The notes beneath the pieces were generated by a model. That model did no database searches. It worked only from the letters and a program-made list of their open reading frames with translations, and was not told where the DNA came from. A stretch of DNA of 64,000 nt. Origin: Promicromonospora sp. MEB111 (GTDB lineage Bacteria; Actinomycetota; Actinomycetes; Actinomycetales; Cellulomonadaceae). Below are positions 42,536 to 51,019 of the stretch, one piece after another; position 1 is the stretch's first letter, and the number at the start of each line of letters is the position of its first letter. Location: the NCBI RefSeq assembly GCF_030209445.1, contig NZ_JARVSD010000007.1, positions 62,001 through 126,000 on the forward strand, given 5' to 3'. Made by a program: the position numbers and the translations under genes.

Positions 42536-42844
42536 CTACCGGATCTCCACGTCGAGGAAGAGGCCGGTGATCTTGCCCCCGGTCGCTTCGATCACGGCGC
42601 CGAAGAACGCGCCGCCCTCGGGTGACGCCGTGGCCGCCGAGGCCTCGTCATAGCCGTCGAAGAACAAGTCGAGCGTGCGGTAGGCCGGGGTCGGCGTGCC
42701 GTCCTCCTTGGGCCATACCCGGCTCGACTCCAGGCTCCGCAACCCGGGCAGGGCGCGCGCCTTGTCGAGCACGTCCGGCAGGACGGCCTCGAAGGCGTCG
42801 GGAGAGTCGAGGTTGTCGATGATGATCTCAACCTTGGTAGCCAT
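42536..42844 (-). CDS. Small ferredoxin-like-fold (EthD/ABM-like) protein
   Basis: The 102-residue protein (KVEIIIDNLDSPDAFEAVLP, ESSRVWPKEDGTPTPAYRTL, DLFFDGYDEASAATASPEGG) has the strand-helix rhythm and length of dimeric alpha/beta-barrel proteins. The exact family is uncertain. GGAAGGAAGC precedes the start. A strong palindrome at 42877-42898 lies 33 bases upstream and probably controls it. Confidence 0.7.
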   Translation of the reverse strand: MATKVEIIIDNLDSPDAFEAVLPDVLDKARALPGLRSLESSRVWPKEDGTPTPAYRTLDLFFDGYDEASAATASPEGGAFFGAVIEATGGKITGLFLDVEIR

Positions 42845-42876
42845 GATGCTTCCTTCCTCAGAGTGAGCAACTCAAT

Positions 42877-42898
42877 GTAGACTGACTAGTCACTCTAC
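42877..42898. promoter_or_regulatory. 22-bp near-perfect palindrome, TetR/MarR-type operator
   Basis: The sequence is GTAGA-C-TGACTAGTCA-C-TCTAC; only one symmetric pair is unmatched. It is AT-richer than its surroundings and sits at promoter distance from the small gene starting at 42844. No TetR or MarR gene is adjacent in the window. Confidence 0.6.
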
Positions 42899-42929
42899 TA
42901 CCCGCTCCGGCGTGTTGGGAAGTGGGACC

Positions 42930-43058
42930 GTGCCGAGTACGGGAAGTCGACGACTCAGCCACCTCGCCGAGCCGGTGATCGTGCCGGGCACGCACGAGAC
43001 GATCCTCACCCACCCGGACGACGTAGCCAGGGCGCTGCGGAATACCACCGGCGGCTGA
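42930..43058 (+). pseudogene. C-terminal fragment, perhaps of an alpha/beta hydrolase
   Basis: A 42-codon frame ends VIVPGTHETILTHPDDVARA and a few more residues, then stops. The PGxHxTIL..P pattern is like the last catalytic-histidine region of thioesterase-type or other alpha/beta hydrolases. Nothing upstream continues it, so it is a probable remnant. Confidence 0.3.
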
Positions 43059-43098
43059 CCCGCCCGCGCGACGTCGCGCCCCCCGGGCTCTCGATGTT

Positions 43099-43152
43099 GA
43101 GCACAGCAGCTGCTGCCAGGATCGGCCGGGCGCGGCAGCAACTGCTGTGCTC
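43099..43152. terminator. Long hairpin downstream of the LLM monooxygenase gene
   Basis: Arms 43099-43117 and 43134-43152 pair over 19 bp with one G-T-type mismatch around a 16-base loop. It lies about 40 bases past the stop of the minus-strand LLM gene and probably terminates the long minus-strand cluster. Confidence 0.6.
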
Positions 43153-43191
43153 GAGGTCGTGACCAAGGCAACGCCGCGGACGGCAGCAGTG

Positions 43192-44166
43192 CTAGCCGAG
43201 CACCAGGTCGCGGAGGGCGGCGTCGGAGGCCGCCTGGGCGTTCCGGTCGTACGTGGAGCTGAACGCCATGATCTCAACCGCCCCGGTCGCCTCCACCACC
43301 CGGTCGAGCTGGCTCCGCACCGTGCCTGGCGACCCGACCGCGCCCTGCGCGAGGTGCGCCTCGACGCGGTCGCGCAGCTGGCTGGTCCACGGCTGGGCAC
43401 GGATCGCCTCGACCGCCTCCAGCGGGCCGAACTCGCCCGTCTGCCGGGACCGGGCCATCGCCCACGCCTCCGGCAGGGCCAGCTCACGCGCCTCGGCGTC
43501 CGAGTCCGCGACGAGGACGTCGAGCGAGACGGTCACCGACGGCTCCGGCGCGCGGGACGAGGGGCGGAACTCCTTGCGGTACGTCGCGAGCGCGTCGGGC
43601 AGCGACGGGCTGCTGAGCACCGGCCCGCCGATGACCACGGGCAGCCCCAGGGCGGCGGCGACGGCGAGGCCCCGCCCGGTGGCGAGCACGAAGACCGGGA
43701 TGGTGCGCGCGGCGGCGGGCCTGGCGGTGATGGCCGCGGCACCGTCGAGATGGTCGCGCAGTTCCTCGATGTCCTCGATGAAGGTGTCGGGGGCGTCCGC
43801 CCCGTGCCGGAGCGCCCGGCGTACCGGCACGGTGAAGCCGAGGGTGCGCCCCACCCCGAGGTCCACCCGGTCCGGGTAGAGGGCGTCGAGCATGAGGAAC
43901 TGCTCGGCCACGACCAACGGCTGGTGATGCGGCAGCATCACCCCGCCCGACCCGATCCGGATGGTGCTGGTGCGCGCGCCGAGGGCACCGAGCAGCACGG
44001 GCGGCGACGCCGAGGCGATCCCCGGCACGGCGTGGTGCTCGGCGACCCAGAAGCGGTGGTAGCCGAGTCGCTCGGCCACCACCGCCCGCTCGATCGTGTG
44101 GCCCAGTGCGGCGGCGTCGGGGTATCCGGCTCGGGTGCGGGAACGGTCCAGGAGGGAGAGCCTCAC
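43192..44166 (-). CDS. LLM-class flavin-dependent oxidoreductase
   Basis: The 324-residue luciferase-like protein has YHRFWVAEHHAVPGIASASP, IRIGSGGVMLPHHQPLVVAE and RVDLGVGRTLGFT, the MsnO8-type pattern of F420- or FMN-dependent monooxygenases. The GTG start at 44166 follows GAGGG. It lies 44 bases after the GH71/99-like gene on the same strand, but its metabolic link to that cluster is unclear. Confidence 0.88.
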   Translation of the reverse strand: MRLSLLDRSRTRAGYPDAAALGHTIERAVVAERLGYHRFWVAEHHAVPGIASASPPVLLGALGARTSTIRIGSGGVMLPHHQPLVVAEQFLMLDALYPDRVDLGVGRTLGFTVPVRRALRHGADAPDTFIEDIEELRDHLDGAAAITARPAAARTIPVFVLATGRGLAVAAALGLPVVIGGPVLSSPSLPDALATYRKEFRPSSRAPEPSVTVSLDVLVADSDAEARELALPEAWAMARSRQTGEFGPLEAVEAIRAQPWTSQLRDRVEAHLAQGAVGSPGTVRSQLDRVVEATGAVEIMAFSSTYDRNAQAASDAALRDLVLG

Positions 44167-44210
44167 ACGAGCCCTCAACCGCGACGGGACCCGGGCGCTT
44201 CCCGCCCCGG

Positions 44211-45491
44211 CTACGGCTGCGGAGGTGTGGGCCGCGTCGCCGTCACCGGCAGCTCGCCCCGCAGCATGCGACCCCCGTCGTTCGTCAGGCGCAGGTAGTA
44301 GTCCGAGGAACAGGCCGTCCCGTCCTCGTCGAGCGCCCAGATGCCCGAGCCCGCCGGCACGTCTCCCGCCGTCGCGGCGGTCTTGGCGATCTGGTTGCCC
44401 TCGTTGTACTCGTCGAACATCGAGATGTACGCGCTGGCCACCCCCGCCCGGGCGTGGTTCCAGAACTGCCGCCACATGAAGTCGCCGTGCGCGCGCTGGC
44501 GCTCCTGCAGGTCTCCGGGGAGCACGCAGGGCTGGTAGTCGATGCCCAGGCGGGTGCACTCCGCCAGGTCGGGAACGGTCGCCCGCGCGTAGAAGTCGTC
44601 CGCGCCGGCGACGTTGCCGATCCGCCCGACGAGCCACGGCGAGATCATGTCGAACGAGCGGTAGACGTCCGCGAAGCCGTCCCGCGAGTCGTCGCCCTCG
44701 GTGCGCCACCAGGTCGGCACACCGCCCATGACGTAGCAGCCCTGCGCCTGGAACCAGTCGACGACCTCCTGGCACTCCTGCGGCGTGAACGGCCGCTGGG
44801 GGTCGTCGAACCCGAAGCCCCAGATGCCCACGACCGGCTTGCCGTTCTGTCGCGCGTAGGCGGAGGAGGCCGTGTGGGCCGACATCTTGCCCGCCCAGTC
44901 CTGCGTGATCTGCGAGCGCATCTGCTGCCAGTCGCTGACGTCGTACATGACGTAGTACTTCACCCCGGTCCGCTCCGCGGCCGACCGGACCCGCCCGGCG
45001 ACGGCGTCGCGCGTCGGTCCCTCGGCGCCGAAGGGGTTGAACCGCTGCAGCGCCGCCGTGTGGATCCCGTTCTCGGCCATCCAGCGCAGGTGGACGTCGA
45101 CGGTCTGCTGGTCGTAGGAGGAGAAGAGCCGCGCCGGGCGGCCGTCGTTCAGCGCGGGGAACGCCGTGGCGTACGTGGCCGCGTACTCGCGGACGTCCGG
45201 CCACGACTTGATCGCGGAGTTGCCGGTCGACGGCGGCTGGTCGGCCTGGCGGGCCCAGTGCCACCACAGGTCGATCGGGGCGCCGTCGCCCCGGCAGGCG
45301 AACCAGCCCTGGTAGCCGGCGGTGATCTTGCCGACGACGTCGCCGGGCGGGCTCACGGCGGCGGCCGGCACGACGGCCGCCGATGAGCCCGCGGTGGGCG
45401 TCGCCGCGGCGGCCGAGGCGCCGGGTGCGGCGGCCGCCGTCGCCGCGACCGCCGCGGAGAGGCTGAGGAAGGAGCGTCGGGAGATGGTCAT
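44211..45491 (-). CDS. Secreted GH71/GH99-like glycosidase
   Basis: The 426-residue protein has a Tat-type signal (SRRSFLSLSAAVAATAAAAP), then a barrel with GKITAGYQGWFACRGDG, WWHWAR, YDQQTVDVHLRWMAENGIHT and a late ISMFDEYNEGNQI block carrying acidic residues. This matches the glycoside-hydrolase family 71/99-like domain found in bacterial endo-mannosidase-like and xylosidase/arabinosidase annotations. It probably cleaves a polysaccharide in the periphery; linkage specificity is unknown. Confidence 0.8.
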   Translation of the reverse strand: MTISRRSFLSLSAAVAATAAAAPGASAAAATPTAGSSAAVVPAAAVSPPGDVVGKITAGYQGWFACRGDGAPIDLWWHWARQADQPPSTGNSAIKSWPDVREYAATYATAFPALNDGRPARLFSSYDQQTVDVHLRWMAENGIHTAALQRFNPFGAEGPTRDAVAGRVRSAAERTGVKYYVMYDVSDWQQMRSQITQDWAGKMSAHTASSAYARQNGKPVVGIWGFGFDDPQRPFTPQECQEVVDWFQAQGCYVMGGVPTWWRTEGDDSRDGFADVYRSFDMISPWLVGRIGNVAGADDFYARATVPDLAECTRLGIDYQPCVLPGDLQERQRAHGDFMWRQFWNHARAGVASAYISMFDEYNEGNQIAKTAATAGDVPAGSGIWALDEDGTACSSDYYLRLTNDGGRMLRGELPVTATRPTPPQP

Positions 45492-45552
45492 GTGGTGTCC
45501 GTTCGTCGAGGTGGCGGGGCACGACGTCGTCGTCGCGCCCCTGGTACGTCGA

Positions 45553-46584
45553 TCACGTGTGGTGCGGCGGAGCGGTGGGTGACCTCCCTTCGGCCGGGAG
45601 CCGGTCGACGTCGAAGCGCAGGGAGTACGAGACGGACTCCCCCGGCGCGAGCACGGGCAGGGTGCCCGCCTCGCGCGCGGCCGCGCGACCCTGGATCGCG
45701 GGGGCGTTGGCCGGTTCGAGCCCGAGGACGTTCTGCCCGGGGGCGAACATCTTCCACTGGTAGAGCACGGGCAGCGTGGCGGTCGGAAACGTCAGGGTCA
45801 GCCGCAGGCCGAGCGCCGGGTTGGACACCACGGCCCGCCCCGTGCCGGGCGCCAGGTCGTGCCGGTGCACGCGCTGGCGGTAGCCCGGCTCGGGCGCCGA
45901 GACCTCGCGCCACGGGTCGCCCACCGCGTCCGGGCCGTCGGGTTCGACCCGCTCCGAGGAGACGTGGAGCACGGCGGCCTCGGACACCAGCGGCCACCCC
46001 AGGTTGGCGTGGTAGAGCACCAGGTGCGGCTCCGGACGCCATCCCTCGTTCGTCACGGTGTCCTCGACCGTCACCCACGTCGACCCCAGGCCGGCCCTGA
46101 TCCGGCGGCGGAGCACCAGGTGCTCCTCGTGCAGGGCGGCCTGGCGCACGACGCCCTCCACGACCAGCTCGTCGCCCACGACCGCGGCCCGCTCCAGGCT
46201 CGCCGGGAGCGAGGTGAGGCGGCCGTGCTGCGGGAACCGCCGCCCGCCGTCGACCACCGGCGAGCCCACGTGGTCGAGGCCGCAGGTGACGAGCAGCCCC
46301 CCGCCGAACGACGTCCCGAAGTCGTCGGCGCGGTAGAGGCCGGGGGCGGAGAACCCGGCGGGCGCGAGCCACGCGAGCGGCACCCCGTGCACCGTCAGCG
46401 CGCCGAGGTCGAGCGCCCGGTCGGGCAGGACGTCGAGCTCGAGCCCGCCGCCGGTCACGAGGCGCAGGCGGCGGGCGCCCCGGGCCGGGCCGTCCGCCTC
46501 GACGACCTGCTCGACCCGGGCCACCTGCGCCAGCGACCCCACGCGCCGCCCGACCTCGTCCCGCGTCAGTCCCGCGATGCGCAC
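45553..46584 (-). CDS. DUF4432 family aldose-1-epimerase-fold protein
   Basis: The 343-residue protein has a galactose-mutarotase-like beta-supersandwich pattern (LELDVLPDRALDLGALTVHG, DDFGTSFGGGLLVTCGLDHV, QHGRLTSLPA, LPVLYQWKMFAPGQNVLGLE). DUF4432 members occur in sugar catabolic loci and may epimerise or mutarotate sugars such as uronates. The GTG at 46584 was chosen because GGGAGG lies ten bases upstream; a GTG at 46614 is possible. It lies between the two polysaccharide-cleaving enzymes. Confidence 0.82.
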   Translation of the reverse strand: MRIAGLTRDEVGRRVGSLAQVARVEQVVEADGPARGARRLRLVTGGGLELDVLPDRALDLGALTVHGVPLAWLAPAGFSAPGLYRADDFGTSFGGGLLVTCGLDHVGSPVVDGGRRFPQHGRLTSLPASLERAAVVGDELVVEGVVRQAALHEEHLVLRRRIRAGLGSTWVTVEDTVTNEGWRPEPHLVLYHANLGWPLVSEAAVLHVSSERVEPDGPDAVGDPWREVSAPEPGYRQRVHRHDLAPGTGRAVVSNPALGLRLTLTFPTATLPVLYQWKMFAPGQNVLGLEPANAPAIQGRAAAREAGTLPVLAPGESVSYSLRFDVDRLPAEGRSPTAPPHHT

Positions 46585-46719
46585 AGGTCCGGGTTCCTCC
46601 CGCGGTGCTGACACAGCTCGACCCCTCTCTCTCGGTACGGCGGGCCCGCCCTTCGGACCCACCTCACGCGGTACTCCCCCGCGCGTCCTGCCCCGGCCCC
46701 GCCCGCACCGGCTCCGCCG

Positions 46720-49700
46720 TCAGCCGCAGGCCGCCGCGTCGTACGGCAGCGCGACGACACCGGCCGAACCGTCACCGCCCGTCACCGCCATCGCGACCTC
46801 GCCGGCCGCGACCGACCGGGACCGCGTCGGCAGCGCCAGGCGGGCGTCCGCACCGGGTTCGAGCGCCTCGACCTGGCGCTGCCCGAACGGCGACGACAGC
46901 CGGACCGCGAGCGCCTCCGGCCCCGCGTTGCGCAGCCGCACCACGACCTGGGCCTTGTGGCCCGTGCACCTGGTCGCGGCCTGGGCCTCGACCCACGTCT
47001 CGGGTGCCGGCTCGAACGTCGCCACCAGCCGGGTGTCGGCCGCGAGCGCGAACGTGTACCGGTCCTCGGACGAGACCGTGCCGCCGTCGGCGTCCTTCCA
47101 GCCCGCGAACCTGGAGCCGGGCGCGGGATCGGCGACGGCGGTGACCGTGCCGCCGGTCTCGTACCGGCCGGGCTCGGCCTCGTTGCCCTCGACGCGGGCG
47201 GTGCCGTCGCCGTCCGCGGTCACGGCGAGGGCCGACGTCGGCATGTTGATCGCCATCGGGTTGACGATCGTCACGTCGCCGCGGCTGGTCGTGCCGTTGT
47301 AGCGCATGAGGTTGACGACCGTGACGGCGCTGGACCCGTCGGCGTCGACCGTGTGCCCGCCGGGACCGAGGTTGTCGGTCCCGAGGTTGAAGGCCGTCAC
47401 GGTCGCGCCGTCGCTCGCCACGATCCCGTCGTGGGAGCCGTAGGCGAAGGTGTTGCGGACCTGGAGGTCCTGCGCGCCGACGGCGTGCAGGAGCACCTCG
47501 CGCTCGCGGCTGATCCCGTCGATGACCTGGGCGAAGAGGTTGGTCTCCTCGACCTGGCCGGGCAGGCCGTAGGCGTTGCGGGTGACGACGTTGCCGTTGG
47601 ACAGCACGCCGTCGACCACGCCGTCCGACGCCGCGCCCACGCGGACGCCCTGGTCGAGGAAGACGCCGAGCACCCGCCGCACCAGGAACCCGTCGGCGCG
47701 GTCGGTGAGGTCGACCGCGTTCCACGCGTTGTCGAGGCCCACGTTCTCGACGTAGACGCCCGGGGCGTCGCCGCGCACGGCGAACGGGTAGGGCACGGCG
47801 CCCTCGGGCGACGCCGGGTTGTTCTCCGGGTGCAGCACCCGCAGGCCCCGCACCCCCGCGTCCCGGCCGGCGAGGGTCACGACGGCGGGTGCGGCGGCGG
47901 CCGCCGCGACCGACGCGTCGTCGGTGCCCTCCTGGCGGCCCTCGTACGCCACGAGCACGGTGCCCGAGGACTCCACGAGCGAGGTGCGGTTCGGCACGGC
48001 GGACGAGCCGCGCAGCTCGACCCCCGCCGGGACGGTGAGGTGCCCGCGCACGGTGTACCAGCCGGCCGGCAGGTACACCACGCCTCCCCCGGCCTGCCCG
48101 GCGTCGTCGAGCGCGGCCTGGATGCCGTCGGTCGCGTCGACGTCGGAGAACTGCTTCGGGGTGCGCGGTACGTCGTACGGCGCGGCCGTGACGTCCCAGA
48201 GCCGGTCCGCGGGCCTCGGGGCCGTGCGGGCCGGTCCGGGCTGCGGCACCTCGTCCGGGCCGTCGAGGGTGTGCACGGTCCCTTCGAGGGCGCCGCTGAC
48301 CGCGGTGTCCGTCAGCTTGACGTAGCCCGCCGAGGTGTTGCGCACGGCGGCCACGGAGCCCTCCAGGGTGCTGGAGGCGAAGGCGGACCCCCAGCGCTGG
48401 TCGGAGTTCTCGGCCAGCACGGCGATGTCGGTGTCGACGATCTCGGCGTCGACGAACACGCCGGTGAACGAGGCGCGCGGCCCCTTGACGAGCTTGATGC
48501 CCACCGCGTAGTCGGCGGCGTGCAGGCCCACGAACTGGTCCCACTCGAGGTCGGCGAGCACGAAGCCCGTCCCGTGGGCACGGGTCCACGCGTCGAGCAC
48601 CGCCCGGTCGGGCGCGCCGTAGGCCGCGCCCGCAGAGGCCCAGTAGCCGTTGTCGAGACGCACGTCCTCCCAGACGCCGACGTCGGCCCCGTTGTACCCG
48701 GCGGCGCCCTCGTACAGCACCGTCCCGGACACGTTGCGCACGTTCGCGAGCTCGTGCCCCTGGGCGCCCGGCCCCTCGCCGCGGTCGTTGCGCATGGTCG
48801 AGATGCCGATGCCGCGGTAGGAGTTGAGGAACGTCAGGTCCTGCACGGTGCCGAGCATGTAGTTCTCGTTGCCGATCCACGCGAGCCCGGGCACCTCGAC
48901 GGTCCACCCGTAGGGCACGGGGTCGGCGGCGTCCTGGTCCGGGTAGTACGTCGTCAGGCCGACGACGCCGGCCGAACCGCCCACGCGCAGCAGCGGCGGA
49001 CCGTCGTCGCCCGACGGCAGGTGCGCCTCCAGCACGGTGCCGAGCCCGGCGGGCGCCCCCGGGGCGCCGACCGGCTGCTCGTCCAGGTCGCGGTGGTCGC
49101 CGCGCAGCGTGCAGTAGGCGTACACCTCCAGGGTGTCGCTCACGCGGTAGGTGCCGGCGGGCAGCCACACCGTGCCGCCCCCGGCGTCCCGGCAGGTCGC
49201 CAGGGCCTCCTGGATCGCGGCGGTGGAGTCCTCCGTGCCCGTGGGGTCGGCGCCGAGCTCGGTGGCGTCGAGGTCGGCCACCACGACGTCGTCCGTGGGG
49301 AACACCGTCCGGACGGCCCGCGGCTCCAGGCGCACCGGGCGCGCGTCGCGGACCTCCAGCGCGGTCAGCCCGTAGGCGCCGCGCTGCGTGGCGAGCTCGT
49401 CCAGGGCGAGGCGCACGTAGCGCGCCGTCGTCTCCTCGAAGCCGGTGCGGACCGGGGTGGCGCCCAGCGACCCGGCGGTCGCGACGGTACGGAACGTGCT
49501 GCCGTCGTCCGACACCTGGACGCGGTAGACGTGCGCGTAGTCCGCGGTCCAGTCCACCACGACCTCGTCCAGCGTGGTCGGCTCGCCCAGGTCGACCTGG
49601 ACCCAGGCCGTGGCCTGGTCCCGCCCGGACACCCACGCGGAACCTGTGCCGTCGGTCACCGCGCCGGGCGTGCCACCGCTCGTCGAGCTCGCGGTCGCGG

Positions 49701-50961
49701 CGGCGCCGCGGGCGAGGTCCGTGGTGCGCTCGGCACCGAGGAAGGCCTCCAGGGCGTCCTGCAGCGCGTCCGTCGCGGCGTCGATCTCGTCCCCGGACGC
49801 GCCGGGGTCGTCCAGCACGGCCTGGGCCGCGTCGATCGCGGCGCGCAGCACGGCCCTCGACCCGGCGGGGAACTGCCCGTCGCGCCCGCCCTCGCGCGCG
49901 GCGAAGTGCGCCACGTCCGCCTGCCGGACGAGCTGGCGGAGTCCGACGGCGGGGTCCACCGTGCGCGGCACGACCGTCACCGCGAGCGAGTCGATCCGCA
50001 CGTCCTGCGCGGAGCCCTCGACGGAGAGCCGGAAGTCCGACCCGTTGGAGCGGTTGGTCAGGACGGCGTCCTCCAGGAGCCACGCGCGCGAGCCCCAGGT
50101 CCCGTCGTCGGCCAGCTCGAGCCGGGCCGACGGGCGGAACATGTCCGGGATCGTGTCGCCCGGCGAGTCGTACTGGAGGAACATCGACCCGCCGCCCTGC
50201 CGCACCGTGGCGTCGACCAGCACGCGGTCGCGCACGTCGCGCGCGTACGCGTCCGAGACGTTGGCGTAGACGAAGTTCGTGCCCTGGGCGCGGCCCGTCT
50301 GCCAGTACCCGCGGCCGTCGGCGGTGCCGGTCACGAGGCCCGCGGTGTCGTCCCCCGCCCGGACGGCGATGCCGCGCTCGGCCACCGCCGGCCCGAGGTC
50401 CACGCTCGTGCCCTGCGCCACGACGCGGACGGCCGCGACGGTCAGCTCGCCGTCGGCGCCCGCGAGCTCGACCTCGGCGCCCGCGCCCGCCGCGCCCGCC
50501 GACAGGGTCCCGGCGGGCAGCACCACGACGGTGGTGGTCCAGCCGTCGCCGTCGGCGTCCGCCTCCGGTGCGCCGGACGGCGTCTGCTCGCCGCCGGCCG
50601 TCGCGACCACGGCCTCGCCGGCCCGGTGGTCCACGACGAGATAGCCCGGCGTGCCGTCGAGCCGGCCCACGTACTCGTCGGCGAGGTCCAGCGCGAGGCG
50701 CCCCGCGCCCGCCGGCCCGTCGGTGCGCCAGTACGCGCGCCCGGCGTGCTCGCCCGTCACCTGGCCGCCCGCCGTGGGCGCCGTGGCGACGGCGATCCCG
50801 TGGGTCAGCGGGGTCGCCGACAGGTCGGCGCCGACCCCCACCGGGTAGCGGTCGACGTCGACCACCGGCCCGGCGGCGGCCGGGGCCACGAGCCCCGCCG
50901 TCGTCAGCGCCACGGTCGCGGCCGTGGCCAGCACCCGGGCTCTTCCTGCGTTCATGTTCAT
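46720..50961 (-). CDS. Very large secreted enzyme with two pectate-lyase-fold (beta-helix) domains
   Basis: The 1413-residue exported protein has a signal peptide (to about residue 32), two tandem lectin-like repeats (about 35-190 and 195-340; compare GHAGRAYW/GRGYW patterns), a FIVAR-like helical segment (about 345-410) and an F5/8-type carbohydrate-binding domain (ASSTSGGTPGAVTDGTGSAW; about 415-545). Two pectate-lyase-3 beta-helices follow (AIQEALATCRDAGGGTVWLP near 585; IQAALDDAGQAGGGVVYLP near 955), then a B-repeat-like module (GSRFAGWKDADGG) and a C-terminal beta domain. It is expected to depolymerise an acidic polysaccharide. No sortase motif is seen. The ATG at 50961 follows AAAGGTG. 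Confidence 0.85.
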   Translation of the reverse strand: MNMNAGRARVLATAATVALTTAGLVAPAAAGPVVDVDRYPVGVGADLSATPLTHGIAVATAPTAGGQVTGEHAGRAYWRTDGPAGAGRLALDLADEYVGRLDGTPGYLVVDHRAGEAVVATAGGEQTPSGAPEADADGDGWTTTVVVLPAGTLSAGAAGAGAEVELAGADGELTVAAVRVVAQGTSVDLGPAVAERGIAVRAGDDTAGLVTGTADGRGYWQTGRAQGTNFVYANVSDAYARDVRDRVLVDATVRQGGGSMFLQYDSPGDTIPDMFRPSARLELADDGTWGSRAWLLEDAVLTNRSNGSDFRLSVEGSAQDVRIDSLAVTVVPRTVDPAVGLRQLVRQADVAHFAAREGGRDGQFPAGSRAVLRAAIDAAQAVLDDPGASGDEIDAATDALQDALEAFLGAERTTDLARGAAATASSTSGGTPGAVTDGTGSAWVSGRDQATAWVQVDLGEPTTLDEVVVDWTADYAHVYRVQVSDDGSTFRTVATAGSLGATPVRTGFEETTARYVRLALDELATQRGAYGLTALEVRDARPVRLEPRAVRTVFPTDDVVVADLDATELGADPTGTEDSTAAIQEALATCRDAGGGTVWLPAGTYRVSDTLEVYAYCTLRGDHRDLDEQPVGAPGAPAGLGTVLEAHLPSGDDGPPLLRVGGSAGVVGLTTYYPDQDAADPVPYGWTVEVPGLAWIGNENYMLGTVQDLTFLNSYRGIGISTMRNDRGEGPGAQGHELANVRNVSGTVLYEGAAGYNGADVGVWEDVRLDNGYWASAGAAYGAPDRAVLDAWTRAHGTGFVLADLEWDQFVGLHAADYAVGIKLVKGPRASFTGVFVDAEIVDTDIAVLAENSDQRWGSAFASSTLEGSVAAVRNTSAGYVKLTDTAVSGALEGTVHTLDGPDEVPQPGPARTAPRPADRLWDVTAAPYDVPRTPKQFSDVDATDGIQAALDDAGQAGGGVVYLPAGWYTVRGHLTVPAGVELRGSSAVPNRTSLVESSGTVLVAYEGRQEGTDDASVAAAAAAPAVVTLAGRDAGVRGLRVLHPENNPASPEGAVPYPFAVRGDAPGVYVENVGLDNAWNAVDLTDRADGFLVRRVLGVFLDQGVRVGAASDGVVDGVLSNGNVVTRNAYGLPGQVEETNLFAQVIDGISREREVLLHAVGAQDLQVRNTFAYGSHDGIVASDGATVTAFNLGTDNLGPGGHTVDADGSSAVTVVNLMRYNGTTSRGDVTIVNPMAINMPTSALAVTADGDGTARVEGNEAEPGRYETGGTVTAVADPAPGSRFAGWKDADGGTVSSEDRYTFALAADTRLVATFEPAPETWVEAQAATRCTGHKAQVVVRLRNAGPEALAVRLSSPFGQRQVEALEPGADARLALPTRSRSVAAGEVAMAVTGGDGSAGVVALPYDAAACG

Positions 50962-51019
50962 CCTCAACACCTTTGTTCGGACTGACGTGACTGGGACGTG
51001 CGGGTCGTGGTGCGGCCGG

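Larger units (their letters stand above)
42845..43191. other. Intergenic region with operator, gene fragment and hairpin
   Basis: The 347 bases hold the palindromic operator (42877-42898), a short hydrolase-like tail fragment on the plus strand (42930-43058) and a long terminator-like hairpin (43099-43152). A longer open frame on the minus strand (42890-43171) has no recognisable protein character and is not annotated. Confidence 0.5.

Noticed and set aside
42890-43171. 93-codon minus-strand frame in the 43-kb intergenic region
   Set aside because: No protein-like pattern, overlaps the operator and hairpin, and lies opposite a more plausible hydrolase tail.
43192-45522. 776-codon minus-strand frame extending the LLM protein upstream
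   Set aside because: The extra part is a shadow of the GH71/99-like gene; the GTG at 44166 with GAGGG is the true start.
46957-50985. 1342-codon open frame on the plus strand opposite the beta-helix enzyme gene
   Set aside because: It is Val/Arg/His/Gly-rich with no recognisable domain and mirrors the coding strand; high GC content makes antisense frames stay open.
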